This document shows, piece by piece, positions 28,918 to 38,918 of a stretch of DNA of 64,000 nucleotides; within the stretch, counting starts at the first letter, position 1, and every line of letters begins with the position of its first letter. The DNA comes from Thalassotalea psychrophila (lineage in GTDB: Bacteria; Pseudomonadota; Gammaproteobacteria; Enterobacterales; Alteromonadaceae), in NCBI RefSeq assembly GCF_031583595.1, contig NZ_CP134145.1, positions 4,216,001 through 4,280,000 on the forward strand, in the 5' to 3' direction. A program made the position numbers and the translations under genes. The notes under the pieces are model-generated. The model did no database searches. It saw nothing but the letters and a program-made list of their open reading frames with translations, and was not told where the DNA came from.

Positions 28918-29511
28918 CTAAATCAGTACTGGATAAAGTGATAACACCAATAACGACGCCATAGTTATATTAAATACTTTTAAACGATTATGGTTCGTCA
29001 GTATTTTTTGCATTTGTTTACCCAGCATTACCCAACTGCTTACCGTCGGTAAATTAATTAAACCAAAAATTGCAGCCACTAACAGCACCGCTTGTAGGTT
29101 TTGAGTTGGCGCATAAATACTGATAGCGGTTAAAGCCATAGTCCACGCTTTGGGGTTCACCCATTGAAATAATGCAGCTTGTATAAATGTCATAGGTTTA
29201 GAGTTGGCTTTTTCATCACCTACCGGCGAACTTGATCCCGCAATTTTATAAGCCAAATATAATAAATAGCCAATACTGCCTACTTTTAAGATGTCGTAGC
29301 TTAACGGAAATTGGTCAAAAAGCTGCATTATGCCAATTCCCACTAAAAACACCATTAAAGTAAAGCCAATACCCACACCTAAAGCATGCGGTATAGTACG
29401 TTTAAAACCAAAGTTTGCGCCCGATGCCATAAGCATTAAATTATTAGGCCCAGGAGTAACTGATGTTACAAAGGCAAACATTACCAATGCGGGGATAGTA
29501 TCGTAGCTCAT
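28918..29511 (-). CDS. LysE/RhtB family amino-acid exporter
   Basis: A 197-residue hydrophobic protein with about six predicted membrane segments and the family signature SVTPGPNNLMLMASG near the N-terminus. LysE/RhtB proteins export amino acids or their derivatives; the substrate cannot be told from sequence. It is divergent from an Lrp-type regulator gene, the usual pairing for exporters induced by their substrate. AAGGA precedes the ATG. Confidence 0.92.
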   Translation of the reverse strand: MSYDTIPALVMFAFVTSVTPGPNNLMLMASGANFGFKRTIPHALGVGIGFTLMVFLVGIGIMQLFDQFPLSYDILKVGSIGYLLYLAYKIAGSSSPVGDEKANSKPMTFIQAALFQWVNPKAWTMALTAISIYAPTQNLQAVLLVAAIFGLINLPTVSSWVMLGKQMQKILTNHNRLKVFNITMASLLVLSLYPVLI

Positions 29512-29547
29512 ATCTTTAATTTCCTTTTTCGAAATATTAATACCAAT

Positions 29548-29567
29548 CGAAATGAATATTAATTTCG
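29548..29567. promoter_or_regulatory. possible operator between the LysE exporter and its Lrp-type regulator
   Basis: An inverted repeat, CGAAAT-8 bases-ATTTCG, in the middle of the divergent intergenic region. Nearby TTTCATT and AATGAAA motifs recur up to about 29635. The AT-rich, spaced half-sites fit Lrp/AsnC binding, but this is an inference. Confidence 0.4.
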
Positions 29568-29656
29568 TTTAAATTTCATTAAAACAATAATACTCCTTTC
29601 AAAATGAAATTAGTGTGCTATTTTCATTACATAAGCAGCCATACCAACAATTTATA

Positions 29657-30106
29657 ATGAAAAAAGATCGATATAACGAACAGATATTGCAAGAACTAAA
29701 AATTGATGGCCGAATTTCGAATTTGGAATTAGCTGACAAAGTTGGCTTATCACCATCGGCTTGTTTAAGGCGAGTACAAGAATTAGAGCGCTCAGGTGTT
29801 ATTAAGGGCTATCGTGCGGTGTTTGATAATGAATTACTTGGTAATGGCTTTATTGCCTATGTCACAGTTGGCTTAGGTGAACACACTAAAGACTCACAAG
29901 AAGCCTTTGAACAAGCCATCACCTTAGCCGGTGAAGTAAGAGAGTGCCATAATGTGACAGGAACATTCGAATATATCCTTAGAGTAGAAACAGCAAATCT
30001 AAAAACTTATAAAACGTTTCACACTGATGTACTTGGCACCTTACCTCAAGTAAGTACTATTTCTACTCACGTAGTTATGGACTCACCCAAGGATGAAAGG
30101 GCTTAA
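29657..30106 (+). CDS. Lrp/AsnC family transcriptional regulator
   Basis: The ATG at 29657 gives MKKDRYNEQILQELKIDGR, the normal Lrp start; an upstream TTG in frame is less likely. An N-terminal winged helix-turn-helix (ISNLELADKVGLSPSACLRRV) is followed by a C-terminal RAM/ligand-sensing domain. It probably controls the divergent LysE-type exporter gene in response to an amino acid. Total 149 residues. Confidence 0.93.
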   Translation: MKKDRYNEQILQELKIDGRISNLELADKVGLSPSACLRRVQELERSGVIKGYRAVFDNELLGNGFIAYVTVGLGEHTKDSQEAFEQAITLAGEVRECHNVTGTFEYILRVETANLKTYKTFHTDVLGTLPQVSTISTHVVMDSPKDERA

Positions 30107-30232
30107 ATTGCTATCAACGGCCAACATTCAACCATCAAAAGTGTTATCAGTACAAACGTAGACCGTCATTCCAAACTTAATTTGGAACCTCTGCGAATGT
30201 ACCATTCATAGTAATTTAACCTAACAAGTAAC

Positions 30233-30649
30233 TTACGCCCAGCCTAATTGCTGAAGACTGATGGTGTCGTTCCAGATTTTTGTCATGTGTCGAATAAGAC
30301 TCCCTTCGAACTGTATTGCGTAAACGTAGTCCGCTTCGATAGCTTTACCAGTTGGTTCTCCTGGGCCACCTGGTCCAGTTTGCGTACCATGAAACACTGC
30401 GAAAGCAGCTACACATTCACGTTCTTTATCCTCAGAGAAGAACTTCAATTCATAATGTCCATCTGGGATAGGTGTGAGTAAGCCCTTCATCCATTCGGTA
30501 TAACCTTCAAGGTTTTCTATATCAGCAAGGGCAGCAGCTTGCGCTGAAAACGTAGCACCTTCGTGGCAGTATGCTTTACAAACTTCCCATCCTTTTCCTG
30601 TTTCACATGCATCAAAAAATAACTTAGCTTGTTCTAGATTATGACTCAT
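30233..30649 (-). CDS. SnoaL-like (NTF2 superfamily) small protein
   Basis: The 138-residue protein starts with an amphipathic helix (LEQAKLFFDACETGKGW) and has the cone-shaped NTF2 fold pattern: a GYTEWMKGLL helix, then strands ending in IRHMTKIWND. The SnoaL/NTF2 superfamily includes ester cyclases and many proteins of unknown function. No active-site assignment is possible. It stands alone, with no partner gene. Confidence 0.75.
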   Translation of the reverse strand: MSHNLEQAKLFFDACETGKGWEVCKAYCHEGATFSAQAAALADIENLEGYTEWMKGLLTPIPDGHYELKFFSEDKERECVAAFAVFHGTQTGPGGPGEPTGKAIEADYVYAIQFEGSLIRHMTKIWNDTISLQQLGWA

Positions 30650-30819
30650 TTTTCGGTTCTCTATTTAATAGGTGGTCGAATATGAATTTTAGTATATAAA
30701 TTGCTATTTTGGATTATTGGACTTTATTAAGTGAATAAATTCACCACTGCTACGGCTGGTAATCGTGTCTTATGATAAATTAAGGTTTTAAACCATTAAA
30801 ATTACAAAGCATTTTACCA

Positions 30820-31341
30820 TTAACCATCAACCGGGTGTTCGGGGGTATGCAGTATTAATTGATAAAAACCTAAATCGAGCCAGCGGCCAAATTTAAAACC
30901 AGCTTCTTTAATTGTGCCGGAATGTACAAATCCGAGCTTTTCATGCAACGCAATACTGCCAGTATTGGTAATATCGATGCCACCAATAATAGTATGGTAT
31001 TGCTGCTGTTTAGCGGCTTCGATAATTTTAGTAAGTAATACTTTACCAAGCCCTTTGCCTTGATGTTCTTGATGAATGTAAATTGAATGTTCAACTGAGT
31101 ATTTAAAGGCTGGCCAAGCTCGAAATGTACCATAGGTAGCAAATCCCATAATTTTATCATTGGCATCTAAAACAGCAATTACCGGAAAATCATTTACACT
31201 CTTTTCATTAAACCAATTTGCCATAGTATCTATAGTTCTAGGTTTATAATCATATAACGCTGTAGATGAAATAATTGCTTGATTTAATATTTCAAGAATT
31301 TCAGCTGCATGTGTTTCATAACAACAATTAATGAACTTCAT
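30820..31341 (-). CDS. GNAT family N-acetyltransferase (phosphinothricin acetyltransferase-like)
   Basis: The ATG at 31341 (MKFINCCYETHAAEILEI) has AGG about 6 bases upstream; a TTG 8 codons earlier is in frame. The acetyl-CoA pyrophosphate loop QGKGLGKVLL is visible near residue 95. FATYGTFRAWPAF and HEKLGFVHSGTIKEAGFKFGRW are typical of the Pat/Bar subfamily, which acetylates methionine sulfone, phosphinothricin and similar amines. The natural substrate is unknown. Confidence 0.88.
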   Translation of the reverse strand: MKFINCCYETHAAEILEILNQAIISSTALYDYKPRTIDTMANWFNEKSVNDFPVIAVLDANDKIMGFATYGTFRAWPAFKYSVEHSIYIHQEHQGKGLGKVLLTKIIEAAKQQQYHTIIGGIDITNTGSIALHEKLGFVHSGTIKEAGFKFGRWLDLGFYQLILHTPEHPVDG

Positions 31342-31485
31342 TTCATACCTAATAAATAGCCGCAAAACACTAGTCTAGTTGATATCAGTTTTGTATTGGG
31401 TAACAATATGTAGTCTAACCTCAAGCTTTCATAGAAATTTAAAGCCGAATTTTCACTATTTAAAGTTAACTAATCGATTACTCAC

Positions 31486-32301
31486 ATGCCTGAATTACCA
31501 GAAGTAGAAGTTTGCCGACAAGGCATTAGCCCTCATGTTTTAAACCAAACTGTTAGCGATGTTATTGTGCGTAATGCCAAAATGCGTTGGCCAATAACGC
31601 CAACCATAGTAGAAATGAGTGGTGAAAAAATCATTAGTGTCACTCGCCGGGCAAAATATCTATTATTAAAAACAGTTAAGGGTACCTTGGTTCTGCATTT
31701 AGGGATGTCGGGTACTATTCGAGTTATTCCAAAAGATACTGCAGTGGCTAAGCATGACCACTTTGATTTAGTGCTAACCTCAGGCGTTGCCTTACGCCTT
31801 AATGATCCTAGGCGATTTGGCGCAGTGCTTTGGTTAACAGAAGATGTTAACGAGCATGCGTTACTAGCAAAACTGGGGCCAGAGCCTCTGCTAGATGACT
31901 TTGATAAAGGCTATTTATTTAAAAAGTCACGTAAGAAAACAGTGCCTATTAAAACCTTTATTATGAATAACCATGTAGTTGTTGGCGTAGGTAACATTTA
32001 TGCCAATGAAGCATTGTTTCAGGCTGGTATTTTACCGACAGCTCCTGCAGGTAAGGTAAGTCAAAAACGCTATGACAATCTTACCGAGATAATCAAGCAA
32101 GTTTTAACGAAAGCTATTAGTCAGGGCGGCACTACTTTAAAAGACTTTACCCAAGCAGATGGCCGGCCAGGATACTTTGCTCAATCATTACAGGTCTATG
32201 GTCGTGGTGGTGAAAAGTGTATTGCGTGTGAAACCCCGTTAGAAGAAATACGCCAGTCGGGTCGAGCCAGCGTATTTTGTCCTAAATGTCAGAAAAACTA
32301 G
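31486..32301 (+). CDS. mutM: formamidopyrimidine-DNA glycosylase
   Basis: PELPEVEV at the N-terminus supplies the catalytic Pro and Glu once Met is removed. The helix-two-turn-helix follows VGVGNIYANEALF, and the C-terminal zinc finger has four Cys (CIAC...CPKC, residues about 245-268). The enzyme removes 8-oxoguanine and formamidopyrimidines and nicks the strand. The length of 271 residues is standard. It sits close to coaD, its usual neighbour. Confidence 0.96.
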   Translation: MPELPEVEVCRQGISPHVLNQTVSDVIVRNAKMRWPITPTIVEMSGEKIISVTRRAKYLLLKTVKGTLVLHLGMSGTIRVIPKDTAVAKHDHFDLVLTSGVALRLNDPRRFGAVLWLTEDVNEHALLAKLGPEPLLDDFDKGYLFKKSRKKTVPIKTFIMNNHVVVGVGNIYANEALFQAGILPTAPAGKVSQKRYDNLTEIIKQVLTKAISQGGTTLKDFTQADGRPGYFAQSLQVYGRGGEKCIACETPLEEIRQSGRASVFCPKCQKN

Positions 32302-32310
32302 GCTTAATTA

Positions 32311-32727
32311 TCAGCCTATTAAGTGCTTAGGCGCCATAACGGTTGCTTCACCACTTATTACCACAACACCTTCTGGGTTTGTTGCTGTAAGGGTAAATTT
32401 AACGATTGGTCTTTTAGGGTGAATACTGGCTACTTCAACAACAGCTTCTATTTCTTCATTTAAAAATACTGGTGCGGAAAACTTAACCGTTTGACCTAAA
32501 AAGATAGTGCCTTCGCCTGGTAATTCACAACCGAGCAAACCAGAAAACAAACTACTTACTAATGCGCCGTGTACAACACGCTGTTTAAAAATTGATGCTT
32601 TGCCAGCTTCTTCATCCAAATGAATTGGGTTGAAGTCTAAAGATACTTCAGCAAACTTTTCTACATCTGCTGAGCTGAATGATTTCTTTAATGATGCTTT
32701 CGCACCAATAGTCAAAGGTTGTGACAT
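32311..32727 (-). CDS. MaoC-like (R)-specific enoyl-CoA hydratase
   Basis: A 138-residue hot-dog fold protein. The hydratase active-site Asp and His are visible in DFNPIHLDEE, with a following RVVHGALVSSLFSGLLG overhang helix typical of PhaJ-type hydratases. It adds water to trans-2-enoyl-CoA to give (R)-3-hydroxyacyl-CoA, linking beta-oxidation to other pathways. It is convergent with mutM with a 9-base gap. Confidence 0.88.
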   Translation of the reverse strand: MSQPLTIGAKASLKKSFSSADVEKFAEVSLDFNPIHLDEEAGKASIFKQRVVHGALVSSLFSGLLGCELPGEGTIFLGQTVKFSAPVFLNEEIEAVVEVASIHPKRPIVKFTLTATNPEGVVVISGEATVMAPKHLIG

Positions 32728-32806
32728 AGATTTCCCTGTATCCCTTAAAAAGGAAGTTTATAACTAATTTGAATGTTATTTTATAGCGATTGACAGCTAA
32801 CTTTAA

Positions 32807-33292
<486 letters not shown>

Positions 33293-33520
33293 CTAAAATT
33301 AGTCAGTAAATATATATGCTAGTAATTTCATCATTTTAGCTGTGCTTTAGGACAAAGCAAAGTGTTCTGTAAAACTTATTATTTAATTCATAAAAATGAC
33401 AGAAAATATTCACCATAAAATAAAATAAAGTAATTACTCAAAAAAGTTCCATTTTTGTTTATTTTGATAGTATGATGTTGGTAACAAGTTAATATCAGAA
33501 TTAAAAGAGTTTCATTAAAA

Positions 33521-34186
33521 ATGAAAACCAGAGATAAAATAATCGTCGCTAGTATTGAGCTATTTAACGAAAATGGCGAACGTAATATTACAACTAACCA
33601 TATTGCTGCACATTTAGGTATTAGCCCGGGTAATCTTTATTATCACTTTCGTAATAAAGAAGACATTATAAACGCTATATACAGCGAATATGCTGATGAT
33701 TTAATTTCTCAGTTTAAAACTTTATCCGATGCTATAAACCCATTAGATAGCATTCTTTTATATATGGATATTGTCTTCCAACTTATCTCTAAGTTTAGAT
33801 TTTTTTATAGTAACTTACCTGTTCTGTTAAGCAAGAACCCAGCTCTTAAAAAGCGCTATAGTGAAATACAAAAAGAGATAATTCAGAAAGTTTCTAGCAT
33901 GCTGCAGTCTTTAAACGAAGCTGAAATCTTAAGCATTAAAGAAGATGAATTAGATGACTTAACATGTTTAGTGCGGATCACTACTACGTTTTGGTTAAGT
34001 TACTTACAAACACAATTAGACGAGAACCCTAAAATTGATGATGCTAGTTTGTATGAAGGTCTATTAAAGATATTTGCTTTATTAAGTCCATACGTTACTG
34101 ATCAGGCGCGTCAAGATTTTGAAAATGCACGTAGCCAATACAAAATATTAAAACAAGAAGCGCTGGACCAGCAAATAGCTGTTTAA
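33521..34186 (+). CDS. TetR family transcriptional regulator
   Basis: The N-terminal helix-turn-helix (ITTNHIAAHLGISPGNLYYHF, residues about 24-44) is typical of TetR. The 221-residue length and a C-terminal helical domain with SKFRFFYSNLPVLLSKNP match the subgroup that controls lipid or phospholipid genes in marine gammaproteobacteria; that link is tentative. Its target is unknown. The 240-base upstream region is AT-rich with no clear operator. Confidence 0.85.
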   Translation: MKTRDKIIVASIELFNENGERNITTNHIAAHLGISPGNLYYHFRNKEDIINAIYSEYADDLISQFKTLSDAINPLDSILLYMDIVFQLISKFRFFYSNLPVLLSKNPALKKRYSEIQKEIIQKVSSMLQSLNEAEILSIKEDELDDLTCLVRITTTFWLSYLQTQLDENPKIDDASLYEGLLKIFALLSPYVTDQARQDFENARSQYKILKQEALDQQIAV

Positions 34187-34206
34187 CTCCCCTCTTCAAG
34201 ATTAAG

Positions 34207-34947
34207 TTACTCTGTATAACCTTGCATTAATAATTGCCACTGAGTTTCATTAAAATGAAACTCAGGTAATTTACCTAACTCCTTATTGAAAGAACGTAAT
34301 AAGCGCTGTAAGTTTTCTTGTTGCCACTTACCCGCCTTAGGCATTACTCGGCCTTGGTCAAAATCGATTAACCAAACCTTATTATCACTATCTAGCATAA
34401 TATTATGCGCATTTAAGTCATGGTGATAAACATTCTTTTGATGGAATTTCTTAATACAACGACCAATACTTTGCCAAATACTATCAGGTAACTCTGCTTG
34501 AGAAAGCAAGCCGACGAGATCTGTAGCACCGGGAATTAGCTCAATAAGTATGTCTGCTTGATAAGTAAAACCATTACGCTTTACTTGAAATGCTACTGGC
34601 TTGGGTACCGGTAATTGCCAATGCTGCATTTCTTTGAGTAACACAAACTCTTTTGCTGCCCTACTATTCATTACTCCAGTAAAGAAGTAACTATCATTAA
34701 TTAACTTTCCAATTAATCCCCCCCGATAATAATGGCGAAGCACCATATTAGTGGTTGGGTGGCCAAGAAACCAAGCTGTACCGCGGCCAACAGCTTTACC
34801 TAAAACAGCATCTTTATGTTGCCAATACTGGGCACTAAACATTTCTAAACAAAAATCTGGCAATAATTCACTATCATAAAGACAGGTATAATTACCCTCT
34901 TTAAAAAAATTTACAGATGATTGTTTTACAAATCTCGACAGGTTCAA
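34207..34947 (-). CDS. kdkA: 3-deoxy-D-manno-octulosonic acid kinase KdkA
   Basis: A protein-kinase-like fold with catalytic loop YHHDLNAHNIML and metal-binding IDFDQGR; GRGTAWFLG and LRHYYRGGLIGK near the N-terminus are KdkA features. It phosphorylates the Kdo of lipid A core, as known in Haemophilus and Vibrio, which carry a single Kdo. The only sensible start is a TTG; the next ATG is 33 codons in. It is divergent from a core glycosyltransferase gene. Confidence 0.92.
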   Translation of the reverse strand: MNLSRFVKQSSVNFFKEGNYTCLYDSELLPDFCLEMFSAQYWQHKDAVLGKAVGRGTAWFLGHPTTNMVLRHYYRGGLIGKLINDSYFFTGVMNSRAAKEFVLLKEMQHWQLPVPKPVAFQVKRNGFTYQADILIELIPGATDLVGLLSQAELPDSIWQSIGRCIKKFHQKNVYHHDLNAHNIMLDSDNKVWLIDFDQGRVMPKAGKWQQENLQRLLRSFNKELGKLPEFHFNETQWQLLMQGYTE

Positions 34948-35003
34948 GATAATAGGCCTTAATTAATTATATTTTGCTTAATAGCTATTTTGGTAAATCG
35001 TTT

Positions 35004-36041
35004 ATGCTAGGTCAAATACCTACCCCAAAATCTCTTTGTATTTTAAGGCTTTCCGCCATTGGTGATGTTTGCCATGCAGTTGCTATGGTACAACAAATTC
35101 AAAAGCAATATCCAGAAATTGAGATCACTTGGATATTAGGCAAAGTAGAGCACATGCTATTGAAAGACTTACCTGGTATTGATTTTATTATTTTTGACAA
35201 ATCAAAAGGGTTTGCGGCTTTTAAAGAACTAAAAGTGGCAATGAACGGACGAAAATTTGATGTGCTGTTTCATATGCAAGCAGCTCTTAGAGCAAGTATT
35301 GCCAGTTTATGTATTTCGGCAAAAATAAAAATCGGCTTTGATCGCGCAAGAGCTAGAGAAGGTCAATGGCTATTTACTAATAGAAAGGTAGCGCCACAAA
35401 AGAACCCACATGTGCTTGAAGGCTTTATGGCCTTTGCCAATGCTATTGGCGTGAAAACTGAAGCGCCACATTGGCTTATGCCTTTTGGTGAAAATGAAAG
35501 AGCTTATGCCAAAAATAATATTCCCCAAGACAAATTTTATACCGTTATTTCTGCGGCGGCCAGTAAAGCTGAACGAAATTGGTCCCCAAAAAAGTATGCA
35601 CAAGCAGCAGATTATTTAAGTAACAAAGGCTATCACGTTGTACTTTGTGGTGGTCCTGCAGATCTTGAAGTCAAACTTGCCGAAGATATAACAAAACATG
35701 CCAATGTTGAACTAATAAACTTAGTAGGGAAAACTAACTTAAAACAATTAATGGCTGTGTTAGAGTCGGCTAAGCTTGTTATTGCTCCAGACACTGGCCC
35801 TACGCATATGGCCACTACGGTGGAAACCCCAGTCATCGGATTGTACGCTCATTCAAACCCGCGACGCACAGGCCCTTATACATGCCAAAAATATGTTGCA
35901 AGTGTTTATGAAGAATGTGTTTTAGAGCAGCATGGAAAACCCTCTGAGCAATTACCTTGGAATACACGAGCTAAAGGTGAATTGATGAATCGCATCACTG
36001 TCGACATGGTCACCAATAAGATAGATCAAATATTGCTTTAG
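35004..36041 (+). CDS. family 9 glycosyltransferase (heptosyltransferase-like)
   Basis: A GT-B enzyme of about 345 residues: ILRLSAIGDVCHAVAMVQQ (acceptor domain, nucleotide-sugar loop) and the late APDTGPTHMATTVETPVIGLY, a hallmark of ADP-heptose:LPS heptosyltransferases. It is likely to add heptose to the Kdo-lipid A core, together with the adjacent kdkA and nearby waaA. The ATG at 35004 (MLGQIPTPKSLCIL) is preferred over a TTG ten codons earlier; the binding site is weak. Confidence 0.9.
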   Translation: MLGQIPTPKSLCILRLSAIGDVCHAVAMVQQIQKQYPEIEITWILGKVEHMLLKDLPGIDFIIFDKSKGFAAFKELKVAMNGRKFDVLFHMQAALRASIASLCISAKIKIGFDRARAREGQWLFTNRKVAPQKNPHVLEGFMAFANAIGVKTEAPHWLMPFGENERAYAKNNIPQDKFYTVISAAASKAERNWSPKKYAQAADYLSNKGYHVVLCGGPADLEVKLAEDITKHANVELINLVGKTNLKQLMAVLESAKLVIAPDTGPTHMATTVETPVIGLYAHSNPRRTGPYTCQKYVASVYEECVLEQHGKPSEQLPWNTRAKGELMNRITVDMVTNKIDQILL

Positions 36042-36153
36042 ACCGTTAACAATTATTAAACATCTGTACAATATAAACGTTATTAAGTAGACTTTTCAAA
36101 GCAAGAAATTGATGGTTTTTCTGTCAAGCAATGTCGAAACTAGGTTTACAATA

Positions 36154-36714
36154 ATGATAAAAATAAAGTTAATTAGTGTGCTTTTGTGCATGCTAGTGTT
36201 AAGCAGTTGCGCAACAAAAGTTGAGAGCATAAATGAACAGAGTCAATATGCTCTGCAAGAAAAGCACGGATATTTGCTGCTTGCCGTCGATACTAACCGT
36301 TCCCTCAAGGAAATTTTATTAACAGGCACCAAGCGTATTGCATTGTCAGAAAAAGATTTAAAATCTGGCAGTAACTACATATTAATTTCTCTTCCTGCTG
36401 GGCAGTACGAGATTAGCAAGGTCAGATTTAATAATTACGCTTACCTTAAAAATTTCGAAGACGATATTTGGGAATTTTCTGTAGAAGAAAATAAAATCAA
36501 CTACGCTGGCCATTTGAAAATGAATAGCTATATAGTTTGGTACTACGTAGCCTCAAGAATGTCATTAAACAATAACTCATCTATTGCACTTGAATTTATG
36601 GAAGATAAATTCTCTAACATTTTACAAAATCATTCAATGACCTATTCAGGTCCTGGAAACGAAAACTTTTTTGAATTAATTACCCCTGCATCACCCCACA
36701 AGGATAGTGAATAA
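36154..36714 (+). CDS. lipoprotein of unknown function, coupled to the S9 peptidase
   Basis: The ATG at 36154 gives MIKIKLISVLLCMLVLSSCAT, a lipoprotein signal with Cys19 in LSSC. The roughly 165-residue mature part has beta-rich segments (GYLLLAVDTNRSL, YILISLPAGQYEISKV) but no recognised domain. Its stop codon overlaps the start of the S9 peptidase gene (TAATG), so the two are co-translated and probably function together at the cell envelope. An in-frame TTG at 36109 is not needed. Confidence 0.78.
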   Translation: MIKIKLISVLLCMLVLSSCATKVESINEQSQYALQEKHGYLLLAVDTNRSLKEILLTGTKRIALSEKDLKSGSNYILISLPAGQYEISKVRFNNYAYLKNFEDDIWEFSVEENKINYAGHLKMNSYIVWYYVASRMSLNNNSSIALEFMEDKFSNILQNHSMTYSGPGNENFFELITPASPHKDSE

Positions 36715-38858
36715 TGAGCCGCTTAAATTCAGTTGTATTGCGAGTCACTTTTACTATAGTAGCTTTGCTTAGCTATCACACTTTTGCAAAGCCATTCAAA
36801 TTAATACCTGTTGAAGATATTATGCAATCATCGCAAGTCTATTCGATGATATTAAGCCCTGATGGCAAATATATTTTTTCTTATGAACACATGCCTAATT
36901 ACAATATTGTAAGACTCATTGATCCGCAGAAAAAAATCAGTGTGCCTATGTTCCGTATGGATAGAAATCGAAGTTCCCGTGTTGAAGATTATCAATGGGT
37001 AGACAAAGATACTGTTTACCTGCAAATGAAGAAGAAAAAAGGCTTTATTAACATCAAGTCTGATGGTGAGCAACCAGAGGGAATTTGGCAGCCGCTAGGT
37101 GTTAAGGGCTTTATGGTTTCAACATTGCCTAATGAAGAAAACACGGTGCTATTCGCACGAGACGTTACTAAAAAACGTAAATATCCAAGGTTTAAGCTGT
37201 ATAAAATAACCACTGACCAGTTGGCTGTGAGTAATTATGAGCAAGCCATAGAGCTTGAAAACACTCTAAGCGATGCCTTTCATTATATTTACGATGATGT
37301 GAATAAAGCACTGCTGGCAGCGGTTAAAAATGACGATGTATTAGAATACTGGTACCAACTGACACCTAAACATAAATGGAAAAAATTCTTCGAAATAGAT
37401 GCTGAAAATCAGTTTATTCCAATTGGTTTTTTGAGTGAAGATACACTTGCCGTATTAACCAATAAAAACCTAGACAGAACCTCACTAGTTGAATTTGATA
37501 TTAAAACAAATACACTTGGAAAAGTTATTTATCAACATCCAAATTATGATTTGATTGACGCTAAATTAAATAAAATGAATGAAGGAATAAATTTTGTCAC
37601 CTATCTTGAACAAGGAATTCCAAACAACCATTATTTTGCCAAAGACAAGGCAGATTTAGCCGAAAATTTAAGAACAACATTCAAAAATCAACAAGTTTCA
37701 GTTATCCAATCAAGCCTTGATGATAACTATAAGTTAATTAATATATTTAGCTCTACAAACCCAGGGAAATTTTATTTTTATCAGGCCGACACTAACAAAG
37801 CGACATTTGTAACAGATAAACGTGCTAGCTTGACGCCTTACAAACTTAATCCTACCAAAGTATTTAACGTTGAAGTAGAACCCGGCGTCTTTGTCGAAGC
37901 ATTGTTAACTAAACCAGAGGGATACACAAATGGGGTGTTATTAGTAAACCCTCATGGTGGTCCAATTGGGATTAGAGATTTAGCAATATATGATGCGCAC
38001 ACTCAATTCTTTACCAATCGCGGCTATTCAGTATTAAAAGTTAATTTTCGCGGTTCATCCGGCTATGGTAAGCAATTTCAGGACGAAGGCCGTGGCGAAT
38101 TTGGTAAGTTGATCGAACATGATATTTCCGCGGCGGTAAAACAAGTTAGAAGCGAGCATAAATTTGAGCAAATGTGTTCCATAGGCAGTAGTTATGGTGG
38201 TTATTCTGCAATGATGCTGGCAATTAAACACCCCGAAGATTATCAGTGTATTGTGGCAATGTACGGCATCTACGATTTATCACATTTATACAATGCGAAT
38301 AACCGAATTTATAGTGATGAACATCGGCAAGCTCTAGATAAAGTGATCGGTGGTTACAAAGAGTCATTGAAAGACGTATCGCCGTTATATTTGGCTGAAG
38401 ACATCAAAGCACCGATACTTTTAATAGCAGGTAAAAAAGATAACATCGCTTATTTCGAACAATCAAATAGAATGAAATATCGATTGCAGCAATTAGGCAA
38501 AGACATAGAAACTGTATTTTACAACAGTGTTGGCCATGGTTACCACGATAACTGGAATGGCGATCAGCATGAAATTGTTTATATTGAAGACTTTATTCGC
38601 AGACAACTGAATTTACCTTTCCCATCCGCAATGAACGACATGCAAATAAAAGCACAAGAGCGCAGAAGATTACTTGATGCCTACGATGTTGATAAAAAAG
38701 AAAATACCCAGAAAATAAAGTCTGTAATCGCTAAAGCAGAAGAGCAAAAAATTGAAGCCGAACTGCAAGCTTTAATTCAGGAGCAACTTGCGGAAGAAAA
38801 GAAAGAGCAAGCTGAACGCGAGGCACAACAAAAAGCTGATGAAGAGTTTTCTTATTAG
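36714..38858 (+). CDS. secreted S9-family prolyl oligopeptidase-like serine peptidase
   Basis: The 714-residue protein has a signal peptide (cleavage near HTFAK, residue about 26) and a beta-propeller-like N-terminal domain to about residue 390. The C-terminal alpha/beta hydrolase domain has nucleophile GSSYGGYS (Ser near residue 492), the triad Asp in GKKDN (about 573) and His in GHGYH (about 606). It probably cleaves peptides in the periplasm. The last 70 residues (about 645-714) are a charged coiled coil rich in Glu, Lys and Gln, not usual for the family. Confidence 0.88.
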   Translation: MSRLNSVVLRVTFTIVALLSYHTFAKPFKLIPVEDIMQSSQVYSMILSPDGKYIFSYEHMPNYNIVRLIDPQKKISVPMFRMDRNRSSRVEDYQWVDKDTVYLQMKKKKGFINIKSDGEQPEGIWQPLGVKGFMVSTLPNEENTVLFARDVTKKRKYPRFKLYKITTDQLAVSNYEQAIELENTLSDAFHYIYDDVNKALLAAVKNDDVLEYWYQLTPKHKWKKFFEIDAENQFIPIGFLSEDTLAVLTNKNLDRTSLVEFDIKTNTLGKVIYQHPNYDLIDAKLNKMNEGINFVTYLEQGIPNNHYFAKDKADLAENLRTTFKNQQVSVIQSSLDDNYKLINIFSSTNPGKFYFYQADTNKATFVTDKRASLTPYKLNPTKVFNVEVEPGVFVEALLTKPEGYTNGVLLVNPHGGPIGIRDLAIYDAHTQFFTNRGYSVLKVNFRGSSGYGKQFQDEGRGEFGKLIEHDISAAVKQVRSEHKFEQMCSIGSSYGGYSAMMLAIKHPEDYQCIVAMYGIYDLSHLYNANNRIYSDEHRQALDKVIGGYKESLKDVSPLYLAEDIKAPILLIAGKKDNIAYFEQSNRMKYRLQQLGKDIETVFYNSVGHGYHDNWNGDQHEIVYIEDFIRRQLNLPFPSAMNDMQIKAQERRRLLDAYDVDKKENTQKIKSVIAKAEEQKIEAELQALIQEQLAEEKKEQAEREAQQKADEEFSY

Positions 38859-38871
38859 ATTATCAAATAGA

Positions 38872-38911
38872 AGTTCAATAGCCTAAACATAGTAGTTCAG
38901 GCTATTGAACT
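38872..38911. terminator. hairpin terminator between convergent genes
   Basis: A 13-bp perfect stem (AGTTCAATAGCCT with AGGCTATTGAACT) and 14-base loop between the S9 peptidase and waaA, which converge. It lies within about 10 bases of both stop codons. The flanking T-runs are short, so efficiency is uncertain. Confidence 0.7.
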
Positions 38912-38918
38912 GCCTTAT

